A DNA stretch of 64,000 nt from Candidatus Flexicrinis proximus (lineage in GTDB: Bacteria > Chloroflexota > Anaerolineae > Aggregatilineales > Phototrophicaceae): assembly GCA_016712885.1 (NCBI GenBank), contig JADJQF010000002.1, positions 833,637 through 897,636 on the forward strand. Reading direction: 5' to 3'. The notes beneath the pieces were generated by a model. It was not told where the DNA came from and did no database searches. It saw nothing but the letters and a program-made list of their open reading frames with translations. Shown here one piece after another: positions 57,852-64,000 of this stretch (its first letter is position 1; each line of letters begins with the position of its first letter). The translations under genes were made by a program, and so were the position numbers.

Positions 57852-57888
57852 GTGACAATTGACAATGACAATTACTGGCAATTGTCAC
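57852..57888. promoter_or_regulatory. Cluster of TGACAAT repeats forming an inverted repeat
   Basis: A perfect 10-base inverted repeat, GTGACAATTG (57852-57861) and CAATTGTCAC (57879-57888), encloses two further direct TGACAAT copies (57860 and 57866). It lies 35 bases upstream of the element primase start, so it may be an operator or an iteron-like origin site. Confidence 0.55.
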
Positions 57889-57936
57889 GACCCCGCGACA
57901 GATGTCTTGTCGGTCAGTTCAGGTATGCCTCAGACT

Positions 57937-59498
57937 TCACACCGGCTTGGGCGGCAGTTCGACGCGCTCGATGCAGCCGTCTTCTTCCAGCGCCCGCAGC
58001 GCCTCAATCACCGGCTTGCGCGGGGAACGCAGTGCCCGATAAATGTCCCGGACGGTCGCCACGCCCCCACAGGCACGCAGAAAGCTGAGGATGCGATTTT
58101 CCAACCGCCCTTCTTCGTTCTCGCCAAGATCAGCGAGCAGTCGATGGGCGGATGCCCGCCAGTCTTCGACAATCTGCTGGGCGCGATACCAGTGCGCGGC
58201 GGTTACCTTTGGTCGTGATGAAGCGTCGTCACCCTCCGCCCAGTCCAGTGCCGCCAGCAGTGTGGCGACCTTGATTGCCTGCACATGCAAGCGTCCATAG
58301 ACGGCACGCAGGCGGTCGTCCAATGACGAGCTGGGGGCAGTCATCGCCCGCAGCGCCTGTTCGTAGGCGCGGCAGGCCGTCCAGATGTCAGCAGAAAGTG
58401 ACCACGCTTCACTGGTTTTCTTCTCGCCGAGCGCATCGGGCTGCGGCGGTTCGGGCAGACGCTCATGTAAACGGCGCAAACGGTTCGCCAGTTCGGTGGG
58501 GGTCTGGCTGTCTTTCGGCGCGGGACGTTCCTTGTAGTCGGGTTCCGGTGTGAGCAGCCCAAAGCGGGCGAGATTGCCATTGAACCAGTCGGACGAGGAC
58601 AGCGCCGTTGACAGTTCGGCAGGCGTTGCTGCACCGAGGATAGACAGCGCCGCGTCGCGGATGACCACCAGCCCCTTGTTGTTGGTATTGCTATCCAGAT
58701 AGGGCGGGCAGTCGTAGAGCGTCATGATGAGTTCTTTCAAGCCCGCCATGTAGTCGCGTCCCATCGACTTGAACAAGCCAGAAAGCTCGTCCCGCAGCAG
58801 CCCACGTTGGGCGGCGTAGCGGTTGCCCTTCTCCAATCGCGCCCGATCCAGCTGCGGAATATCCGAGAAGTTCGGCGGGAGAATGCCGCCGAGCATGGAC
58901 ATAAAGTTTTCCGGTGATCCCGGTTGCGGCATGAGCATGTGCGGGATTGCCAGCCGTGCCACTTCTGAAGCCATATTCAACCCAGCTGACTTGCGGTAAT
59001 AGGTCGAGACGGCCACCACCATCAGGTACAGGTTGGGGAACACCTGCTGCCGCCACGGGGTCTGAATGTACAGCCTGCGTCCGACGGCAATCGCTGCCAG
59101 ATACAAGCCCGCACCCAGATGAAAGGCGAGCGGCGTTTCGTTGGCGGCAGCACCCGCCCAGCGGACGTAGTCGTTCAGCCACGTGCCGACGGTCTGCGCT
59201 TGCATCATCTGTTCAGGGGATAAACGGGCGTTTTCTGGCAGTTCCGGCACGATGTTGAGATCGACGGCACGCTGCGGCAGCGGTGGAGGCGGCGCATTGG
59301 GGTCTACCGCCAGCACCGCCCGCAGGAGTTCCTGCCCCAGCACCTTACGCAAAAAGCGCAGGTCATCTGGCACGTTTGGATCGAGATGCGCCAGCAGTAA
59401 GCCGACGGCGGGGCTGAGTTGCAGGCTGTCCACGACATGCCCACCAGCGCCCGCGCCAGTCCATAGGCATCGTGGGCCGTGAGATCAATTTGCGTCAT
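57937..59498 (-). pseudogene. DUF3987-type P-loop protein of the element, one frameshift
   Basis: About 520 residues when repaired. The N-terminal ATG at 59496-59498 gives TQIDLTAHDAYGLARALVGM; then the frame shifts near 59435 and continues DSLQLSPAVGLLLAHL to the stop at 57937 in one 498-residue frame. A degenerate P-loop, VAVSTYYRKSAGLNMA, precedes a long helical domain (RDELSGLFKSMGRDYMAGLK) and a C-terminal winged-helix-like end (RDIYRALRSPRKPVIEALR). DUF3987 proteins accompany primases on mobile elements and are thought to take part in their replication. Confidence 0.72.
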
Positions 59499-59670
59499 GG
59501 GTCATGTCCTTTTGGGATTGGACAGGAGACCTGTTCGACAACTGGCGGCGGATCGCCCGTCGCAGATTGAGGCGCTCTTGATAATCCTGCCGTGACCCGT
59601 GTCTGCGGCAGCGCGGTTTTGCGTTATCAGTGTCCCAATTCATCCACAATGGGAGCAAAACAGAAGCCAT
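59485..59670 (-). CDS. Small basic protein of the element
   Basis: 61 residues, Arg-rich (KPRCRRHGSRQDYQERLNLR). The ATG at 59668-59670 has AAAGGA 7 bases upstream, and its end overlaps the start of the DUF3987 gene by 14 bases. The ribosome site and overlap argue for a real gene; no family recognised. Confidence 0.45.
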   Translation of the reverse strand: MASVLLPLWMNWDTDNAKPRCRRHGSRQDYQERLNLRRAIRRQLSNRSPVQSQKDMTHDAN

Positions 59671-59676
59671 TTTCAT

Positions 59677-59956
59677 GTCCTTTCATTAGAACTCGCGTTC
59701 TTTTTCAGGGGTAATGAAAACGGCACTGAATGTCTGGCAAATCTCGCCAAAAGCGGCGGCAATTCATGACAAAAACTGGCGAAAATTGCCACCACGCCTG
59801 TTTTAACCGAAACACAACCTTGCTCAGACGATTTCCTATCGCCTTGTTCTATTGCCCATTGTTTGGAATTCGTAATACAATGATGGCTTGAGATGAGAAC
59901 ATACATTCTGTGTTCCCGCCTGCCCAAAACATAAATCCAGAGAAAGGATCCGCACC
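59677..59956. promoter_or_regulatory. Divergent control region of the element
   Basis: 280 bases between the minus-strand replication module and the plus-strand regulator. It contains an inverted repeat GGCAATT/AATTGCC (59758-59790) and a TTGCCC...TAATAC pair near 59855-59880 that could be a plus-strand promoter. The minus-strand open frame at 59673-59963 has no coding character. Confidence 0.4.
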
Positions 59957-60595
59957 ATGACACAGGTGTGTTTGGCTTTGCTTGTGCCTGACAGGATTAT
60001 CTGCGGCGGGATTGAGTGCGTCATCCAGCAGGACGCGACCACCCGCTACAGCATCACGATCTTTGATTATTTTGAGACCCTACTGCATCAGGCGAACGGG
60101 ATTCATATTTTGTTGATGGATATCAGTGGGCTGTCTACCCGTGAGGTTGAGGAAAGGTTTCATCAATTGAACGCGCAGCAGTGCTCAATGAAGGTCATCG
60201 TCATCAGCAGCCGGTTAACCGCGATTTTCACACATCGGGTAATGCAGTTCGGGGCCAAAGGCTTCATCTACCGCGATGATCTGGCGGATAACCTGCTCCA
60301 CAGCCTCGATCTGGTGCGGCGGGATGTCGTGACGTTATCGCCATCCGCATCTCAGCTGATGGTCAACAGCAGCTACCTGTACATGAGTAACGAGATCAAG
60401 CCGCTGGATATGCAGGTCTTGCGCCTGATGGCACGCGGGCTGACCGTCAAAGCCATTGCGATAAAACTTCACACCTCGACACGTTCGATTTATCGCTCAC
60501 GGGATAAGCTCCGTGAAATCCTCAATATTCCGACGATTGAAACCCTCGTCGATGCAGCGCGTGAGCAGGGATTACTCGATCTGGAAGCGGATTGA
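59957..60595 (+). CDS. NarL/LuxR-like response regulator 1 of the element
   Basis: 212 residues. The receiver-like half has the acceptor position in ILLMDISGL (about 52), but Lys of the switch is Arg (FIYRDDL). The C-terminal LuxR-type helix-turn-helix reads MQVLRLMARGLTVKAIAIKL then STRSIYRSRDKLREIL. ATG at 59957 after GAAAGGATCC. No cognate kinase in the window. Confidence 0.8.
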   Translation: MTQVCLALLVPDRIICGGIECVIQQDATTRYSITIFDYFETLLHQANGIHILLMDISGLSTREVEERFHQLNAQQCSMKVIVISSRLTAIFTHRVMQFGAKGFIYRDDLADNLLHSLDLVRRDVVTLSPSASQLMVNSSYLYMSNEIKPLDMQVLRLMARGLTVKAIAIKLHTSTRSIYRSRDKLREILNIPTIETLVDAAREQGLLDLEAD

Positions 60596-60621
60596 TGCCC
60601 AGATGAAAAATGCGCGGTGTG

Positions 60622-60643
60622 TGGGCGAAGTTCGCCCATTTTT
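60622..60643 (+). terminator. Terminator after regulator 1
   Basis: TGGGCG-AAGTT-CGCCCA followed by TTTTTG. Confidence 0.8.
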
Positions 60644-60721
60644 GTCTCAATTTCCCTTAAGCCTCAGGTGAAGCCATGCTACGCTTGCACTAAGGACAGC
60701 GAGTAGGGAAGTGAGGGTTTT

Positions 60722-61360
60722 ATGGCGATACGCATTGTCGTGGCCGATGATGCCGATCTGGTGATCGAAGGCGTGAAGTCCGTTTTGACTACGGATCATC
60801 GCTTTGTGCTGGTCGGGACGGCCCGCTGCATAGATGACCTGCTGGAAACGATTGAGGCGGTTCCGCCGGATGTCGTCGTCCTGGGTGAGTGGATTTACAA
60901 CCTCGACATCCTCAGCGCAGTGGAAGAGGTTCAGCGGGTGTGCGGTGGGTTAAAAATTATCGTGATAGGTGGGCTAGTAGATGGGCTGCTGATCCGCGAT
61001 TTGTTCCGTGTGGGCGTAAGTGCCTACCTGTATAAGAGTGATGATTTGTGCGGGCTGTTGGGAACGGCCATTGATACCGTCCTGCTAGATCGTCCGTATC
61101 TGTCGCCCACCGCCAACGCCGAGTATCTGGTCGCCATGCAGTCGCCGCTGCGCGACTGGCAGCTGGATACCGAAGCCCGCGCCATGCTGCGGCTGCTGAT
61201 GCAAGGGCTGCACATCGCCGACATCGCCCGCCAGATGGACATCCCGATGCGCCGCGCGTATTTCCTGCGCTATAAGCTCAAACAGCGTTTCGGCGCGACC
61301 ACCAACGAACACCTGATCAGCAGGGCGATGGCCGAAGGCTTTGCCACCACCGATGCGTGA
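60722..61360 (+). CDS. NarL/LuxR-like regulator 2 of the element, lacking the phospho-acceptor
   Basis: 212 residues, same length as its neighbour. The receiver keeps the acidic pair (VVADDADLV) and the Lys (YLYKSDD), but the acceptor position in DVVVLGEWIY is Gly instead of Asp. It should therefore not be phosphorylated there. C-terminal helix-turn-helix: AMLRLLMQGLHIADIARQMD. Shine-Dalgarno-like GTGAGGG before the ATG. Probably a paralogue of regulator 1. Confidence 0.8.
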   Translation: MAIRIVVADDADLVIEGVKSVLTTDHRFVLVGTARCIDDLLETIEAVPPDVVVLGEWIYNLDILSAVEEVQRVCGGLKIIVIGGLVDGLLIRDLFRVGVSAYLYKSDDLCGLLGTAIDTVLLDRPYLSPTANAEYLVAMQSPLRDWQLDTEARAMLRLLMQGLHIADIARQMDIPMRRAYFLRYKLKQRFGATTNEHLISRAMAEGFATTDA

Positions 61361-61473
61361 CGGTAATTTTTCCGCCCGATTTGCCAAAATTGACGGGCTA
61401 AAAGTGTAAACCTACACCGGTCAGACACGCCGCATTTGCTACGCTGAATCTCAGACGAGAGACGGGGTGATGA

Positions 61474-62696
61474 ATGCGGCGTTTTTTGTTGAGTCTGGCG
61501 GTACTGTGCCTGGTGACATGGGGCGCGGTCTTTTATCTGCTCTTTGAACAGCACGAACAGGCGACAGTGCCGCTGCCGACGCTGATGGTGCTGCCGTCTC
61601 TGACGCCATCCGAATACCCCGACGCGCACACCATCAGCAACCGATACACCGACCGCGACGGCAACGCACACCTCCACCTACACCCCAACGGCAACCGCGA
61701 CCTTCACGCCAACGCTGACCCGACGCTCTCGACACGGGTAGTCGAAATCAACGCGGTCATGCCGGGCGTATACGTCCCGCCGACAGCGACGGATTTTCCC
61801 GTCGGTACGATTTTGCTGGCCGCGCCGCCGCAGCCTGTCGAACCGCTGCCCGACGCGACGAATCAACCGTCGCCGTATTCCGGGCTGGTACAGCTTCGAG
61901 TCGGATAACCCGGCGGTGCATTACAGCCATCACCGTGGGAACCGCGCCTGCACGCCGATGCCAATCGCGGACAGTATCACCGCAGCGAGAACGTGCAGAG
62001 TTACGCCAGCTTCAGCTTTGAAGGTGAAGGTCTGCGAATCCGCTATGTCGCCGCCCGCAATATGGGCATCTTTCAGGTGGTGATGGATGGCGCGGTCATC
62101 GACACCGTAGATGCTTTCGCACCGGAACTGGCATTTCCCGGCACACGGGTTTACACCGTTGGACGCGGCGTACATACCTTAGAACTTCGCAGCGCCCAAC
62201 AGCGCAATCCACAAAGTGAAGGGTACGTGCTGGCGCTGGATGCGGTGCAGGTGTTTCTCGGGACTGCCAATACCCTCATCATCCCGCCGCCGGTCGAAAC
62301 CTATACCCCAACGCCTCAGCCGATGCCCGCCGCTGGGATACAACTGGTCGGTGCGCCACCGACGGTACAGCCGACTACAACCCCGATTCCGCCCGCCCTG
62401 GTGACGGTCTCCGTCGTCATCGCCTACGACGAAAACGGCAGCCGCGCCGTCGATCCGGCGGAAGGCGTGTCAGGCATTTCGGTCGGGTCGTGGAAGTAGG
62501 GACCAACCGCGTCATCGCGCAGACGTTCACTGACAGCAGTGGCTTTGCCCAGTTACAGGTCGTGACTTCCGCTCAGGCGCGGGTGGTCGTGCCCTATTTT
62601 GGCAAGGTCTGGCAGCTCCCCAACAGTCGGCGCGGTGGGAATGTGCGCTTCACGCTGCTGCTCACGCCCGGCAACCAGCCCGGTCTGATTCCTTAA
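61474..62696 (+). pseudogene. Exported Thr/Pro-rich surface protein, several frameshifts
   Basis: N-terminal membrane anchor (RRFLLSLAVLCLVTWGAVFY). The linker reads as TPTATATHTSTYTPTATATF only in a shifted frame (about 61618-61725). A beta-sandwich domain follows (SFEGEGLRIRYVAARNMGIF ... AFPGTRVYTVGRGVHTLEL) with a second Thr/Pro linker. The end is an Ig-like/SdrD-B-type domain (VIAYDENGSRAVDPAEGVSG, then VRVVEVGTNRVIAQTFTDSS). Frames change near 61615, 61727, 61885, 61937 and 62490. Each change is cured by one base in a short run. Single gene in the ancestor. Confidence 0.65.
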
Positions 62697-62711
62697 ATGA
62701 GGCTAACCGTG

Positions 62712-63406
62712 ATGAATAACGAGTTGAGTTTTGAACGGGTGCGACGCGATATACTGCTGCGCTCGATTTATGCGCTGGTTGCGCCGGTCATGCTTCTGTT
62801 CGCGGTGCTGGCGTGCGGCACAGTCGTCACACAGCAGGCTTACTACACCTGCCCGACGGCTGTACCGCCGACCACCGCCCCGCTGCCGACCGTCTTACCC
62901 GGAACGCCGATACCGTTTCCAACGCTGGCGCTGCCCCCAACACCCTACATCATCACCCCGCCGCAGGATTTTTACGTCGGGGATGCAGTGTTTGTGGGTT
63001 CACAGGGTGCGCCGCTGCGTCTGCGTTTTCGGCTGCAAAATGTGCAAAGTCAGCCTGCTGGTTCGGGTAATCTGGTGACGTGGCGGCTGGAAATCCGCAA
63101 TCTTGGGAGTGTGAGCTACGAAACGCTATCCCCATCGCGCTGATGGTCGTCACCCGCATCACGACGGTAAACGGTGATCAAACTGGAACGTGGCGCACGT
63201 CCGACGCAGCGATGAACGTAGCAGGTTTTACCAGCGAGAACTACGACCCGCTCACGCCCGGTTCAGCCCGCATTTATCGACTGGCAGCCTACATTCCCGC
63301 TGGAAGTGTGCGTCAGTTCGTCTACCTGCTGGATGGCGACGGTGGCAACCGCATCACCTGGGTGAATACCCCCAATCCGTACTGCTCCGGCGATGTCGCC
63401 GATTAG
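62712..63406 (+). pseudogene. Predicted exported protein of the element, one frameshift
   Basis: Membrane segment with lipobox-like LLFAVLACGT (though far from the start), a Thr/Pro linker, then a beta-rich domain (VGSQGAPLRLRFRLQNVQSQ). The frame breaks at about 63120 (SVSYE-T versus AIPIALMVVTRITT), cured by one extra A in the run GAAACG. It resumes with GTWRTSDAAMNVAGF to the stop at 63406. The ATG at 62712 has TGAGG about 9 bases upstream; 62697 is also possible. Function unknown. Confidence 0.6.
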
Positions 63407-63421
63407 AAGAGAGGAGCAACG

Positions 63422-63996
63422 ATGCCAGATTTCGCACGCATGATGGATGAGCTGTTCTACAGCATTATCGTCCTGATCGCCGGGGTTCACTGGAGCCTGC
63501 AAGAGGCTGTCCTGATGGCGGGCTATACCATTAAGCTGGTGAACCAGTGGCTGATCGAAAATGCCTTCGTGCCGATCATCGCCCATACCAATAACAGTCT
63601 GAGCCTTGCCATTGGTGTGGTGTTTGTCGTCGCGCTGCTGGTATTAGGCATCACCTACCTGCTGGCGGCGTTCATCCGGCTGGATGGTCAGTCCCGCGCA
63701 GTGCCATCATGTGGTATCTGGCGGGCGTGCTGTTCTTCACCATCGGACAGAGTTTCTATCAGGGCATGAACACCTTCCGCATGAACATCAGCCAGTTGAT
63801 GTACCTGAGCGTACTTCAAGGCTTGGACGACAATGCCGGGGATTTTTCGTCGCTGGCCCAGGTTGATTCCAACGATCTGGATTTAGGGGTGCTGTGTGAC
63901 CAGTTTGATGTCTACCTGCCGGGCGCGACCGGACCCGGCCCGATTGACGGACTGGACATCACGATGGCGATCTGCGGGGTCATGCTCAGGATGTGA
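63422..63996 (+). pseudogene. VirB6/TrbL-like conjugation membrane protein, frameshifted and possibly truncated
   Basis: At least three to four helices: YSIIVLIAGVHWSLQEAVLM, LSLAIGVVFVVALLVLGITY and, after a frame change near 63700, MWYLAGVLFFTIGQSFYQGM. The amphipathic MNTFRMNISQLMYLSVLQGL follows. The pattern resembles the core channel protein of type IV secretion (inference from topology and context). One added C in the CCC run at about 63692 joins the two frames. The stop at 63994-63996 is probably not the true end, because the family is usually longer. Follows 15 bases after the previous gene with GAGAGGAG as Shine-Dalgarno. Confidence 0.55.
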
Positions 63997-64000
63997 TGGG

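Larger units (their letters stand above)
54963..64000. mobile_element. One end of an integrative conjugative element (runs off the window)
   Basis: Inferred from content: large serine recombinase next to tRNA-Ser(GCU), primase/Toprim, DUF3987-type protein, two regulators, exported proteins and a VirB6/TrbL-like membrane protein. The left border is placed just after the tRNA terminator but cannot be fixed, because the other end and its attachment repeat are outside the window. Confidence 0.75.

Noticed and set aside
59673..59963. 96-codon minus-strand open frame
   Set aside because: Low-quality translation, no ribosome site, occupies the divergent control region.

Overview
The window looks like about 55 kb of chromosome from a Chloroflexota bacterium, probably Anaerolineae-like (inference; no search was possible), followed by about 9 kb of the end of an integrated mobile element that runs off the right edge. 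The taxonomic guess rests on complex I in nuoABCDE order, exported proteins with long Thr/Pro-rich linkers, an unlinked 16S-23S-5S operon without spacer tRNAs, and a DnaG zinc finger with C-x3-C spacing.

Region by region: 1-2748 holds nuoE (partial), nuoD, C, B and A on the minus strand. 2911-8006 holds an FG-GAP beta-propeller gene coupled to rpoD, preceded by dnaG. 8119-15479 carries a DUF427 gene, a receiver-histidine kinase hybrid, an acyl-CoA dehydrogenase divergent from a phosphotransferase/DUF6285 pair, an FHA-FHA-TIR-like protein and a MocR regulator. 15591-20458 is one rRNA operon on the minus strand, with two promoters, processing stems around 16S and 23S, and boxB/boxA-like elements before each. 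20815-26785 carries an AI-2E family membrane protein, a GAF-SpoIIE phosphatase, an M20 dipeptidase, a GT2 and a response regulator. 26861-30567 is a six-gene minus-strand envelope/repair cluster (lipoprotein nuclease, two membrane proteins, SRAP protein, lipoprotein, M23 peptidase). 30722-36632 has a penicillin-binding protein interrupted by a one-base frameshift, tRNA-Gly, a fusion of an LprG-like lipoprotein to a P55-like MFS exporter, and dtd. 36803-43079 has a membrane protein, surE, proline dehydrogenase, acs and galE. 43990-47380 is an NMT1/THI5-type ABC importer operon ending in a GNAT gene. 47396-54545 has a phosphotransferase, rlmN-pucR, two tandem paralogous small proteins, an exported Thr/Pro-rich protein and a CPBP protease. 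Two tRNA-Ser genes close the chromosomal part.

From about 54.96 kb the content changes: large serine recombinase, CHC2/Toprim primase, DUF3987-type protein, two NarL-like regulators, exported Thr/Pro-rich proteins and a VirB6/TrbL-like membrane protein. This is the expected content of one end of an integrative conjugative element placed immediately downstream of tRNA-Ser(GCU). Nearly every large gene of the element is broken by single-base shifts in short homopolymers, against one such break in the preceding 55 kb, so it is either decaying or poorly sequenced.

The best candidates for something unusual are the single-polypeptide LprG-P55 fusion (33634-36096), the FHA-FHA-TIR protein (12675-13841), and the element whose recombinase reading frame runs through the tRNA terminator into the tRNA gene (54863-56594).
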